Source of the DNA: GCA-003244245 sp036279835
GTDB lineage: Bacteria > Actinomycetota > Actinomycetes > Mycobacteriales > Pseudonocardiaceae
DNA length: 27,084 nucleotides
Assembly: GCA_036279835.1 (NCBI GenBank)
Contig: DASUII010000320.1
Span: 1-27,084 of the forward strand
Direction: 5' to 3'
A program made the translations under genes and the position numbers. The notes under the pieces were generated by a model. That model was given only the letters and a program-made list of their open reading frames with translations, was not told the DNA's origin and did no database searches. Below, in pieces: positions 14,034-21,934 of this stretch (position 1 is the stretch's first letter; each line of letters opens with the position of its first letter).

Positions 14034-15347
14034 ATGTTCGTGCGTCGCATCGCGGTGATCGGTTCCGGGTATGTGGGCCTGACGACGGGAGCCTGCCTGG
14101 CCTCATTGGGCCACCGGGTGGTGTGCGCCGACCTGGACCAGGCCAAGGTGGCCCGGCTGTCCGCTGGGGAGGTGCCGATCCTGGAGCCAGGGTTGCCCGA
14201 CTTGGTGGCGCAGGGGCTAGCCGCCGGCCGGCTGCAGTTCGTGGTGGGAGCTGCGGCCGCAGTCAGGGATGCCGAGGTCGTGTTCCTGTGCGTACCCACG
14301 CCGATGGGTGCCGGCGGTGCAGCGGATCTCTCAGCCGTGGAGGCGGTGGCCGCCGAGGTGCACGAACTGCTGCCGGCGGGCTGTGTGGTGGTCAACAAAT
14401 CGACCGTTCCAGTGGGCACCGCGGCACGCACCGCACAGTTGCTGGGCCGTCCGGACGTGGCAGTAGTGAGCAACCCGGAGTTCCTCCGGGAAGGCTCGGC
14501 GGTCGAGGACTTCCTCAACCCCGACCGCATCGTGGTGGGCTGTGACGCGCAAGATGCCGCCGAACGGGTGGCGGCGCTGTATGCCCGGCTGGGCGCACCG
14601 ACGGTGCTCACCGACGCGGCCAGCGCAGAGATGGTCAAATACGCAGCGAACTGCTTCCTGGCGATGAAGCTGTCCTATGTCAATGCCATCGCAGAGCTGT
14701 GCGAGCGGTTCGGGGCCGACGTCCTCGACGTCACCGAAGGCATCGGTTACGACCGGCGGATCGGGCAGGCATTCCTGCAACCGGGTCCCGGCTGGGGTGG
14801 TTCCTGCCTGCCCAAAGACACCCACGCGCTGCTACAGGTGTGCGCCGCGGCGGACTTCGATTTCGCTCTACTTCAGGCCAGCCTGGACACCAACACTCAC
14901 CAGCAGCACCGAATGGTCGCCAAGGTCCGCGACGCCGTCGGCGGCTCGCTGGCCGGGCAGCGCATCGGGCTACTCGGGCTGACCTTCAAGGCCGGCACCG
15001 ACGACCTGCGCGACTCCCCCGCACTCACGGTGGCCGCGCTGCTGGCCGCCGAGGGTGCCGACCTGATCGGCTACGACCCCGGGGTTCCCGCCGCGGTGCC
15101 CGGCATGACCGACGACCTGCAGGTCACCGACGACCCGCTCAAGGTCGCCTCAGGCGCCGCCGCCCTGGTCGTGCTCACCGAATGGCCCGAGTTCCGGCTG
15201 CTGGACTGGGGCCATCTAGCCGAGCTGGTACAGCGTCGCATCGTGATCGATACTCGTAACCTGCTCGACGCAGACGTGCTGCGCCGGGTCGGCTTCGAAG
15301 TCCGCAGCATCGGCCGCAGGGCCACCCAGGCGCTCACAACCTTCTAA
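14034..15347 (+). CDS. ugd: UDP-glucose 6-dehydrogenase
   Basis: The enzyme oxidises UDP-glucose to UDP-glucuronate with two NAD+, feeding cell-surface glycan synthesis in the cytosol. The 437-residue length is normal. Visible motifs are the Rossmann GSGYVGL (10-16); VNKSTVPVGT and NPEFLREGSAVEDFLNPDRI of the active-site region; KYAANCFLAMKLSYVNAI of the central helix; and GGSCLPKDTHAL with catalytic Cys258. The C-terminal UDP-binding domain begins near LGLTFKAGTDDLRDSP. ATG 14034 follows GAGGGGAGAA. A GDP-mannose or UDP-ManNAc dehydrogenase is the main alternative. The glycan genes at 17308-24333 are a likely user of its product. Confidence 0.92.
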   Translation: MFVRRIAVIGSGYVGLTTGACLASLGHRVVCADLDQAKVARLSAGEVPILEPGLPDLVAQGLAAGRLQFVVGAAAAVRDAEVVFLCVPTPMGAGGAADLSAVEAVAAEVHELLPAGCVVVNKSTVPVGTAARTAQLLGRPDVAVVSNPEFLREGSAVEDFLNPDRIVVGCDAQDAAERVAALYARLGAPTVLTDAASAEMVKYAANCFLAMKLSYVNAIAELCERFGADVLDVTEGIGYDRRIGQAFLQPGPGWGGSCLPKDTHALLQVCAAADFDFALLQASLDTNTHQQHRMVAKVRDAVGGSLAGQRIGLLGLTFKAGTDDLRDSPALTVAALLAAEGADLIGYDPGVPAAVPGMTDDLQVTDDPLKVASGAAALVVLTEWPEFRLLDWGHLAELVQRRIVIDTRNLLDADVLRRVGFEVRSIGRRATQALTTF

Positions 15348-15374
15348 CGCCAGCCGCGCCTGCGAGAGGAGACC

Positions 15375-15920
15375 ATGGACATCACCCAGCTAATCCTCGA
15401 TGACCACCACGAGCAGCGGCGGCTCTTCGCAATCCTCGAACAGATCGACCGCACCAATACCGCGGCTCTCAGTGCTGTGTGGACACGGCTCGCCGCATTC
15501 CTCGAGGTGCACGCCGAGGCTGAGGAGCAGCTCTTCTATCCGGAACTACTGCGCGTGGGCAAAGGCGCCGGGGGCGCCGACCCGGAGGCCGAAACCAAGG
15601 ACGCGATCGGCGATCACAATGACATCCGTGACGCGGTCGCCGAGGTCGCAGACCACGACGTGGGCAGCGACGGCTGGTACGACGCCGTCGCCAAGGCGAA
15701 CGAGGCCAACAGCGACCACATGGCCGAGGAGGAACGCGAGGGCCTCACAGATTTCCGCCGGTACGCCGAGCTGCCGCTGCGCCATGACTTGGCGGTTGCC
15801 TTCATCACCTTTGAGGCCAGGCACTTCGCCGGCGTCGAACCGGTGGACAAGGACCCTGCAAGCTACGTCCGCGACGTGGAAGAGGACCGCGGGCAACGCC
15901 GCGGCCGGCCGAAGGACTAG
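15375..15920 (+). CDS. Hemerythrin (HHE) domain protein
   Basis: The 181-residue product has the four-helix HHE pattern of non-heme di-iron proteins: DDHHEQRRLF near the N-terminus, VHAEAEEQLFYPEL (H46, E50), GDHNDIRDAV (H81) and NSDHMAEEEREG (H115, E119). These residues can hold an oxo-bridged di-iron centre for O2 or NO sensing, binding or iron handling. The last 20 residues are charged and probably disordered. ATG 15375 follows GAGAGGAGA. It sits 27 bp after ugd and 63 bp before bfd, so it could be part of the iron module, though an iron box separates it from bfd. Confidence 0.88.
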   Translation: MDITQLILDDHHEQRRLFAILEQIDRTNTAALSAVWTRLAAFLEVHAEAEEQLFYPELLRVGKGAGGADPEAETKDAIGDHNDIRDAVAEVADHDVGSDGWYDAVAKANEANSDHMAEEEREGLTDFRRYAELPLRHDLAVAFITFEARHFAGVEPVDKDPASYVRDVEEDRGQRRGRPKD

Positions 15921-15940
15921 ACGCCAGCCCGTTGATCTGG

Positions 15941-15959
15941 TGTGCTTAGCCTTGCCTAT
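15941..15959 (+). promoter_or_regulatory. Candidate IdeR/DtxR iron box upstream of bfd
   Basis: The 19 bases match the reverse-complement IdeR consensus at 13 positions, including an unbroken TTAGCCT core. The site lies 25-43 bp before the bfd start and likely overlaps its promoter, so repression by iron-loaded IdeR is expected. Confidence 0.5.
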
Positions 15960-15983
15960 CACCCAGTCGAGGGGCCACGAGCC

Positions 15984-16178
15984 ATGTACGTCTGCATCTG
16001 CCGGGCGGTGACCGAAGCCGAGGTGCGCGGATGCATCGCTGCCGGAGCGTGCACCGTCAAGGACGTGGTCACCCGCAGCGAGGCTGGCACTGGGTGCGGG
16101 TCATGCGTCGGCAAGATCGTTGCCCTGCTGAGCGCTCCGGCTGACGAGCTTCCCAGCCCGCTGTGGCGTACCGCCTGA
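15984..16178 (+). CDS. bfd: Bacterioferritin-associated ferredoxin
   Basis: This 64-residue protein has Cys4-x-Cys6 (YVCICRAVTE) and Cys38-x2-Cys41 (GTGCGSC), the [2Fe-2S] ligand pattern of Bfd. Bfd docks on bacterioferritin and passes electrons to the heme so that stored iron is released. ATG 15984 follows GAGGGG. Bacterioferritin is encoded 142 bp downstream, and an iron box lies upstream. Length and ligand spacing are typical. Other small BFD-like ferredoxins, such as NirB-type domains, are less likely given the neighbour. Confidence 0.93.
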   Translation: MYVCICRAVTEAEVRGCIAAGACTVKDVVTRSEAGTGCGSCVGKIVALLSAPADELPSPLWRTA

Positions 16179-16230
16179 TCACTGGCGAACTTGCTCTTCG
16201 GTGCGGTCTGATTTACCCGATTACCGCTGG

Positions 16231-16249
16231 TCAGGGCAGGCTCACCTTC
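16231..16249 (+). promoter_or_regulatory. Candidate IdeR/DtxR iron box upstream of bfr
   Basis: The site matches the consensus TTAGGTTAGGCTAACCTAA at 13 of 19 positions, including AGGCT and ACCT. It is centred about 46 bp upstream of the predicted transcription start, a position that suits activation by IdeR, as reported for mycobacterial ferritin genes. Confidence 0.55.
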
Positions 16250-16273
16250 GGTGACAAGCCGATTCAGAACCGA

Positions 16274-16279
16274 TACGGT
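16274..16279 (+). promoter_or_regulatory. -10 box of bfr
   Basis: TACGGT fits the TANNNT consensus and lies 41 bp before the bfr ATG, leaving a leader with the AAGGGGG ribosome site at 16305-16311. Confidence 0.35.
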
Positions 16280-16320
16280 AATGATCACTGAGTGATTTCC
16301 ATCCAAGGGGGTTTGGTGTT

Positions 16321-16806
16321 ATGCGCGGCGATGACGAGGTCCTGGCGCTACTCAATGAGCAGCTGACCAGTGAACTGACCGCCATCAATCAGTACTTCCT
16401 GCACGCCAAGATGCAGGCCAACTGGGGATTCACCAAGCTCGCCGAGCACACTCGGTCGGAGTCCATCGAGGAGATGCAGCACGCGGAGCGGATCACCGAC
16501 CGCATCTTGTTCCTCGAGGGTCTCCCGAACTATCAGAAGTTGCTACCGCTGCGGATCGGACAGACCGTACGAGAGCAGTTCGAGGCCGATCTGGCCGTCG
16601 AAATGGAGGTCGTCGCTCGGCTGCGTCCCGGTATCACGATGTGCCGGGAGAAAGGCGACATCACCACCGCCAACCTCTTCGAGCGCATCCTCGCTGACGA
16701 GGAGGAGCACATCGACTACCTCGAGACCAACCTGGAACTGATGGACAAGCTCGGCGAGCAGCTCTTCCTCAGTCAGCTCGTGGAGCGGCCGCCGACCAAC
16801 GGCTGA
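16321..16806 (+). CDS. bfr: Bacterioferritin
   Basis: The 161-residue product has every ligand of the ferroxidase centre at its usual number: Glu18, Glu51, His54, Glu94, Glu127 and His130. Met52, the heme ligand, is also present. It should form a 24-subunit shell that oxidises Fe(II) and stores it as mineral, with one heme per subunit pair. ATG 16321 follows AAGGGGG. It is encoded directly after bfd but has its own promoter and iron box, so the release and storage proteins can be regulated in opposite directions. Confidence 0.97.
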   Translation: MRGDDEVLALLNEQLTSELTAINQYFLHAKMQANWGFTKLAEHTRSESIEEMQHAERITDRILFLEGLPNYQKLLPLRIGQTVREQFEADLAVEMEVVARLRPGITMCREKGDITTANLFERILADEEEHIDYLETNLELMDKLGEQLFLSQLVERPPTNG

Positions 16807-16828
16807 CCCGAATCGGCGCAGGTACGAC

Positions 16829-16834
16829 TACCAT
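16829..16834 (+). promoter_or_regulatory. -10 box of a leaderless gene
   Basis: TACCAT ends 7 nt before the GTG at 16842, with no ribosome site between. It suggests a separate leaderless transcript for the DUF2203 gene. Confidence 0.35.
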
Positions 16835-16841
16835 CACCGCT

Positions 16842-17216
16842 GTGGGTGATAGTCGGTTATTCGGAGTGGATGACGCGCGCGCTTTGCTACCCGAGGTGCG
16901 CAGGCGAGCCGCTGCGCTGGTCGAGGCACGAGCCGACCTCAGTGAGCTGTCGATGGACCTACGCCGCTCCCGTGCGTCCGCGCTGGGCGGTCTCGCGGAG
17001 GCCAAGGCACTGCAGGCCCGGCTGGACGAGATGCTGGAGTGGTTCCCCGAGCAGGGCATCGAGCTCAAGGGATTCGCACCGTTGCTCATCGACTTCCCGG
17101 CTGAGCTCGACGGGGTTTCGGTGCGGCTATGCTGGCTGGAAGGCGAGTCGTCGCTGGAATGGTATCACCGCTCCGACCTCGGAATCGCCGGCCGCCGCCG
17201 GCTCCCCCCTGTTTAG
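16842..17216 (+). CDS. DUF2203 family protein
   Basis: The 124-residue product has the family layout: an N-terminal FGVDDARALLPEVR helix, a long alpha-helical middle (about 20-70), then GIELKGFAPLLIDFPAELDG, LCWLEGE and a C-terminal WYHRSDLGIAGRR. Function is unknown. The start GTG 16842 is the only good choice, with a TANNNT box 7 nt before it. It is convergent with the AlgX-like gene, and a strong shared hairpin separates the two. Confidence 0.85.
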   Translation: MGDSRLFGVDDARALLPEVRRRAAALVEARADLSELSMDLRRSRASALGGLAEAKALQARLDEMLEWFPEQGIELKGFAPLLIDFPAELDGVSVRLCWLEGESSLEWYHRSDLGIAGRRRLPPV

Positions 17217-17242
17217 CCCGCCCGTTTAGCGCGCCCGTTTAG

Positions 17243-17306
17243 CGCAGTCTGGATGCAGATTGCGGTAAACGGGCCCGGAATTACCGCAGTCTGCATCCAG
17301 ACTGCG
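17243..17306. terminator. Bidirectional terminator, 26-bp near-perfect hairpin
   Basis: Arms 17243-17268 and 17281-17306 pair at 25 of 26 positions around a 12-nt loop that contains the palindrome CGGGCCCG. It lies between convergent genes. Just before it, CGCCCGTTTAGCG is repeated in tandem (17219-17245), and CCCGTTTA there can also pair with TAAACGGG at 17266-17273, giving an alternative fold. Confidence 0.8.
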
Positions 17307-17307
17307 G

Positions 17308-18612
17308 TTACGGGAGTGGGCGTTGTGAGAGTTGGGTGGCGATTTCGGTGATTACTGGTTGGAGCAGAATCGGAGAGGTGCCGCCCAGCAGGCTGCGCTC
17401 GGCCACCTCCAGCACCACTACCTTCCCGTTGGCAAGCAGCGCCCCGGCTGATCTGGGGGCGGCGCCGACGGTCTCGGGGTGCACGATAGTGACGTCTGAG
17501 AATGCCGCGGCCAGATAGCGGCTGGCGAACTGGGTGAACGAATCGGCGATCATGACAACGGGCTGGCCGACGGTGCCCGCGGCGAGCGCCGACGTCAGCC
17601 GCAGCGGAACCCGGAAGTCGCTGGCGATCGGCCGAGTCCGGTCCTGCGGCCCGGCCGGTGCCAGCGAGTACGTCAGGATCGCGTGCTCGCCGCTACGACC
17701 GATCAGCGGGCTGATGTCGTCAGGCCACGCGATGGTGTCGCTCGGGGCCACTTGCCAGCTCCGGGTGATACCGGGTTGCACCCGATCGGCCAGCGCGTAC
17801 GTCATCGCCAAACCACCTTCCTGGCTCCAGTGCGTATCGGCCGGGTAGTAGACCGGGGAGCCTTTGCGTCGGACGATGTCGTCCAGCGCCGGTCGCAGAT
17901 CGATCGCGCCGGCTTCGTCGACCACCCGACGCCAGAACTCATCCCTGGCGCGCGTGGCGCAGGCCTTCCCCAGGTAGTCGGCGGGCAGCCGCTCGGGCAC
18001 CATGGTCGTCTTGTCCGGCGCCACCACCAGCACGAATTGGCGCCCAGAGGCCTGCACCGCGGTACGCAGCCGGCGCAACGAGATGATGGTGTCGGTCAAC
18101 GAGCGGGACGGTACACACGCGCCACTGACGTCCGCGCCGAGATACAGCCAGCCGTCGCGGCCCTCGATTACCGAAGGAAATGCGGTGATCGGTGGATGCG
18201 GGGCCGGCCCCGGCGGCAGGGGTCCCGGTGGCTGCCCCGAAAGCGGCCCCGGCAGTGAAGCCGGCTCGCCGAAGACATTTCGGCTCACCGCCTCAGTCGC
18301 GCGCAGTGCGCCGTCCCGGAACGGCAGGCTGTCCGTCGCCCAAGCAGGCAGCCCGGTGAGCCACGCCCACCCGTTGCGCGAATCACCAAAGGTGGCCAAC
18401 GCCCGGTTCTCGAACCGGGAGGCGTGGACGCCGACGCTATGGACGAAGGTCGGGGTGAGGAAGAACAAACCCGCGCAGATCAGCGCGGTCAGCTGACGCC
18501 CGCCATGACGCGGGCGGTACATCGGATGGTCGGGGTCCAGCCACGCCTCGTGAACAGTGGCTGGGTTGCCGGCTCGGCCGGCGTCAGCCGGGCTGCGGTC
18601 GGTCACCGACAT
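17308..18612 (-). CDS. AlgX/AlgJ-like SGNH protein, probable glycan O-acetyltransferase
   Basis: The 434-residue product has a cytoplasmic N-terminus, one membrane helix at about 41-60, then an extracellular domain. Motifs of the AlgX/AlgJ family are FENRALATF after the helix, APDKTTMVPERLP (199-210), the catalytic pair in ADTHW (D259, H261) and ADSFT with nucleophile Ser358. Such enzymes attach acetyl groups to exported polysaccharide, often taking acetyl from a membrane acyltransferase; the MBOAT partner of alginate systems is absent here, but an acyltransferase-3 gene is at 23149. ATG 18612 is chosen because TACGGT lies 7 nt upstream on the minus strand; an in-frame GTG is three codons earlier. 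It diverges from the fusion glycosyltransferase. Confidence 0.8.
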   Translation of the reverse strand: MSVTDRSPADAGRAGNPATVHEAWLDPDHPMYRPRHGGRQLTALICAGLFFLTPTFVHSVGVHASRFENRALATFGDSRNGWAWLTGLPAWATDSLPFRDGALRATEAVSRNVFGEPASLPGPLSGQPPGPLPPGPAPHPPITAFPSVIEGRDGWLYLGADVSGACVPSRSLTDTIISLRRLRTAVQASGRQFVLVVAPDKTTMVPERLPADYLGKACATRARDEFWRRVVDEAGAIDLRPALDDIVRRKGSPVYYPADTHWSQEGGLAMTYALADRVQPGITRSWQVAPSDTIAWPDDISPLIGRSGEHAILTYSLAPAGPQDRTRPIASDFRVPLRLTSALAAGTVGQPVVMIADSFTQFASRYLAAAFSDVTIVHPETVGAAPRSAGALLANGKVVVLEVAERSLLGGTSPILLQPVITEIATQLSQRPLP

Positions 18613-18619
18613 GGCGTGC

Positions 18620-18625
18620 ACCGTA
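18620..18625 (-). promoter_or_regulatory. -10 box of a leaderless gene
   Basis: On the minus strand TACGGT ends 7 nt before ATG 18612, and there is no ribosome site. The 71-bp divergent spacer must also hold the promoter for 18684. Confidence 0.35.
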
Positions 18626-18683
18626 ACTCGGGTCGCTCGCCTATCCTGCACCGGCTGACCCGCCGGACGTGGGGAGAATTCCA

Positions 18684-21600
18684 ATGGGCGATCGCCGCAT
18701 CGAGTGGACCGGCGAACGTTGCGTGCCGTGGACCGACGATCTGCAGGTCATCTACGAGCACTACCACCGGTACGCACTGGCCGCTCGGTTCACCGCTGGC
18801 GCGCGGGTGCTGGACCTCGCTTGCGGGGAGGGCTTCGGAGCCGCTCTGCTCGCCGCCGGAGCCCGCGACGTGGTAGGCGTCGACATCGATCCGCAGACCG
18901 TGGAACACGCCTGCGCCAACTATTCCGGGGACAAGCTGCAGTTCAGGCTCGGATCGATGATCGATCCCCAGCTGCTTACCGGAGCGGACCGCTTCGACGT
19001 CATCACCTGTTTCGAGGCACTGGAACACGTCGAGGAGCAAGACACCCTGATCGCCGTGGTGCGCAGGCTGCTGGCGCCAGGTGGGCTTTTCCTCACCAGC
19101 ACGCCCGACGTGACCGTCTACAGCCACGAGCACGGCAACGACAACCCGTTCCACGTCCGGGAGCTCGCCGAACCGGAGTTCCGGGCGTTGCTGGGCAGCT
19201 CGTTCGGCTACGTCGCCGTCCTGCGCCAGAACGTCGCCGTCGGATCGCTGATTGTGAGCCCTGTTGTCGGCGAGTTCGACAACAGGGCTGTTCCAGCCGG
19301 TCAGAAGAGCCCTCCTGTCGAGCTCGGCGACAACAGGGCGGCACCCGGTGCAGGGATCGCGCAGTCGCTGCGGCGGGCGCCCGACGGCTGGCGGGTGGCG
19401 TCGGAGGTCCCGCACACCTACCTGCTCGGCATCGCCTCGGATGCGACGCTGCCGGAGTTGCCCCAGCTCAGCGTGCTGGTTGATGCCGAGCTGACCCTGG
19501 TGCGCGACGCACACCGCGCACTGGCCCAGCAACGGCAGCGCACCGCCGAGCTGGCCAACCAGCTGCAGCAGGCCGCTGCCGCCCACACCACTACCACCAG
19601 ACGGCTGCAACGGCTGGAGAGCGATCTGCGCCGGCTGCGTAGCGAGCTGGCCGGCGCGCAACGCCGGGCCCAGCGGGCCGAGGCGCTGGCGGGCTGGCAG
19701 CGGGAGATCGCCGGCGAAGCCGACCGCCGAGGAGCCGAGCTGGAGCGCGAGGTGCTGGCGTTGCGTACGGAGCAGTCGGCCACCGCGGCACGGCTGATCT
19801 CCCGCTACAGGGGCACCGTGGAACGTGCGGCACCGCGCGGGTCGGTGCGTCGTGACCTCTACGAGCGCGCTCTGGGCCGCAGACCGACGACGCCGGCGAC
19901 CACCCCAGCCGCCGCCGCACCGCTCGGCCCCGTGGCGCTGCGGACCAGTACGTCGCCGCTGCTCAGCATCGTTGTACCGGTGCACGGGAAGTGGGACTAC
20001 ACCCGGGCGTGCCTGGCCAGTATCGCGGCGCACCGCCCGACTGTCCCGTTCGAGGTGCTGGTCGTCGACGACGCCTCACCGGATCGCACCGCCGAGTTGG
20101 TCGCCGCCAGCCCGGGCGTGCGGATGGTGCGCACCGAGCGCAACGTCGGATTCATCGGGGCGTGCAACCTCGGCGCCAACCACGCCCGCGGGTCATACCT
20201 GCTTTTTCTCAACAACGACACCGAGGTCCAGCCCGGCGCGCTGGACGCGCTGGTCGATGCGGCGGACTCCGACGACCGGATCGGCCTGGTCGGCGCGATG
20301 CTGGTATACCCGGACGGGCGGTTGCAGGAAAGCGGCGGCATCATCTGGGCCGACGGCTCAGGCTGGAACTACGGGCGCGATCAGGACGCTCACGCGCCAC
20401 AGTTCCAGGTGCGCCGCGATGTTGACTACTGCTCCGGCGCGGCGATTTTGGTCCGCCAGGAACCCTTCGAGGCCGTCGGCGGGTTCGACCAGCGATACGC
20501 GCCCGCCTACTACGAAGACACCGACCTGGCCTTCGCCATCCGGGCGACGGGGCACCGGACCATCGTCGAGCCGCGCGCGATAGTGATGCATCACGAGGGT
20601 GTGTCGCATGGCACCGACGTCACCAGCGGGGTCAAGCGCTTCCAGGAGGTCAACCGCGCGCAGTTCGTCGACAAGTGGGCGTCAAGCCTCGCTGAGCACC
20701 TGCCGGCCGCCAGTGAGCTCAACGTGTGGCTGGCGCGTCAGCGAGGACCGGCCGGCCACCGCGGCGGCCTGGTGCTCGTCGCCGACCACCAGGTGCCGAT
20801 GCCCGACCGTGACTCCGGGTCGCTGCGCATGCACCGGCTGCTACTAGCGCTGGTCGAGCTGGGTCAACGGGTGGTGTTCTTCCCGTGCAACGGCGCCCTG
20901 CTACAGCCCTACACTGCTGATCTGCAGCGGCACGGGATCACCGTGATCGCCGACGCGGCCGGGCAGGACACCTTCCTGCGCGAGGCGGGCGCGGCGCTAC
21001 ACCTCGCGGTGCTCTCCCGGCCGCAGGTGGGCTGGAAGCTGCTCGAGGAGCTGCGGATGCGCGCGCCACGCTGCCTCGTCGGCTACGACACCGTCGACGT
21101 GCACTTCCTGCGCCTGCAACGGCAGGCCGAGTTGGCCGCGGCAACAGGTGACGAGGCCACTGCGACGGCGCTGGCGGGCAAGGCAGCCGCGTCCCGGGAG
21201 CTCGAGTTGGGGCTGGTGCGGGCCGCCGACTTGACGTTGGTGGTCTCCGAGCACGAGCAGACCCTGCTGCGCAGCCTGGTGCCTGAGGCCGACGTGCGGG
21301 TGCTGTCTAACATGCACCATCGGGCCGGTGAACTGCCCGGTCCGCAAGGGCGGGCGGGGTTGCTGTTCGTCGGCAGCTTCGACCACCTACCTAACCGCGA
21401 CGCGGTGGCCTGGATGGCCCGCGAGGTGCTACCGCTGGTGCATCGCCGGCATCCGGGCACTGTGCTGCATGTGGTGGGCAGCAACCCGTCGCCCGATGTG
21501 CTCGAACTCGCGGATGACACCGTCGAGATACACGGCTGGGTGGCGGATCTGGTGCCGCTGCACCAGCGGTGCCGGCTGTCGGTGGCGCCGCTGCGGTACG

Positions 21601-21887
21601 GCGCCGGGGTGAAGGGCAAGGTCGGTGAGAGCATGGCCGCCGGCCTGCCCACGGTGTGCACACCGGTGGCGGTCGAGGGGATGGGGCTGGTCGACGGCGA
21701 GCACGTGCTGGTGGCTGCCGACGCTCGTGGGTTCGCAGACCAGGTGCTGGCCCTGCTCGACGACGACGCGCTGTGGTGCACGTTGTCCGAAGCCGGCGCC
21801 AATGCGATCACCCAACGGTTCGGACCCGACGTAGCAAGCGCCGCCCTACAGGATCTCCTAGCCACCGCCGCCAAACTCGGGTCGTGA
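18684..21887 (+). CDS. Methyltransferase-GT2-GT4 fusion glycosyltransferase
   Basis: The 1067-residue protein carries three enzymes. Residues 1-190 form a SAM methyltransferase (VLDLACGEGFG at 42-52, then FEALEHVEEQD). Residues 265-370 are a probable coiled coil rich in Arg, Glu and Ala. Residues 425-690 form a GT2 domain (LSIVVPVHG, VLVVDDASPDRT, FLNNDTE, then YYEDTDLAFAIR). Residues 695-1067 form a GT4 domain (GLLFVGSFDHLPNRDAV, then APLRYGAGVKGKVGESMAAG). It probably builds and perhaps methyl-caps a surface polysaccharide in the cytosol. ATG 18684 follows GGGGAGA; a start five codons earlier is less likely. Two hairpin repeats (19258-19339) add about 30 residues between the methyltransferase and the coiled coil. 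The stop lies inside a terminator hairpin. Confidence 0.9.
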   Translation: MGDRRIEWTGERCVPWTDDLQVIYEHYHRYALAARFTAGARVLDLACGEGFGAALLAAGARDVVGVDIDPQTVEHACANYSGDKLQFRLGSMIDPQLLTGADRFDVITCFEALEHVEEQDTLIAVVRRLLAPGGLFLTSTPDVTVYSHEHGNDNPFHVRELAEPEFRALLGSSFGYVAVLRQNVAVGSLIVSPVVGEFDNRAVPAGQKSPPVELGDNRAAPGAGIAQSLRRAPDGWRVASEVPHTYLLGIASDATLPELPQLSVLVDAELTLVRDAHRALAQQRQRTAELANQLQQAAAAHTTTTRRLQRLESDLRRLRSELAGAQRRAQRAEALAGWQREIAGEADRRGAELEREVLALRTEQSATAARLISRYRGTVERAAPRGSVRRDLYERALGRRPTTPATTPAAAAPLGPVALRTSTSPLLSIVVPVHGKWDYTRACLASIAAHRPTVPFEVLVVDDASPDRTAELVAASPGVRMVRTERNVGFIGACNLGANHARGSYLLFLNNDTEVQPGALDALVDAADSDDRIGLVGAMLVYPDGRLQESGGIIWADGSGWNYGRDQDAHAPQFQVRRDVDYCSGAAILVRQEPFEAVGGFDQRYAPAYYEDTDLAFAIRATGHRTIVEPRAIVMHHEGVSHGTDVTSGVKRFQEVNRAQFVDKWASSLAEHLPAASELNVWLARQRGPAGHRGGLVLVADHQVPMPDRDSGSLRMHRLLLALVELGQRVVFFPCNGALLQPYTADLQRHGITVIADAAGQDTFLREAGAALHLAVLSRPQVGWKLLEELRMRAPRCLVGYDTVDVHFLRLQRQAELAAATGDEATATALAGKAAASRELELGLVRAADLTLVVSEHEQTLLRSLVPEADVRVLSNMHHRAGELPGPQGRAGLLFVGSFDHLPNRDAVAWMAREVLPLVHRRHPGTVLHVVGSNPSPDVLELADDTVEIHGWVADLVPLHQRCRLSVAPLRYGAGVKGKVGESMAAGLPTVCTPVAVEGMGLVDGEHVLVAADARGFADQVLALLDDDALWCTLSEAGANAITQRFGPDVASAALQDLLATAAKLGS
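19258..19339. repeat. Two tandem palindromic repeats inside the coding region
   Basis: Copy 1 is GCCCTGTTGTCG (19258-19269), a 7-nt spacer and CGACAACAGGGC (19277-19288), a perfect 12-bp stem. Copy 2 has the same right arm at 19328-19339 and a left arm with two changes at 19309-19320. Both are in frame and encode the related peptides SPVVGEFDNRA and SPPVELGDNRA. This looks like a small mobile or REP-like element that entered a domain linker. Confidence 0.7.
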
Positions 21888-21925
21888 GTGGCAAACAGTG
21901 TTAGAACACTGTTTGCCACTCACGA
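21882..21925. terminator. Bidirectional terminator, perfect 21-bp palindrome
   Basis: Arms 21882-21902 and 21905-21925 are exact complements with only AG between them. The left arm contains the TGA stop of the fusion glycosyltransferase, and the right arm ends 10 bp from the stop of the convergent gene. It should end transcription from both sides. Confidence 0.8.
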
Positions 21926-21934
21926 GGTCGGCCG

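Noticed and set aside
18603..20033. Minus-strand frame of 476 codons opposite the fusion glycosyltransferase
   Set aside because: The plus strand carries methyltransferase and GT2 motifs in order, so the antisense frame is a composition artefact.
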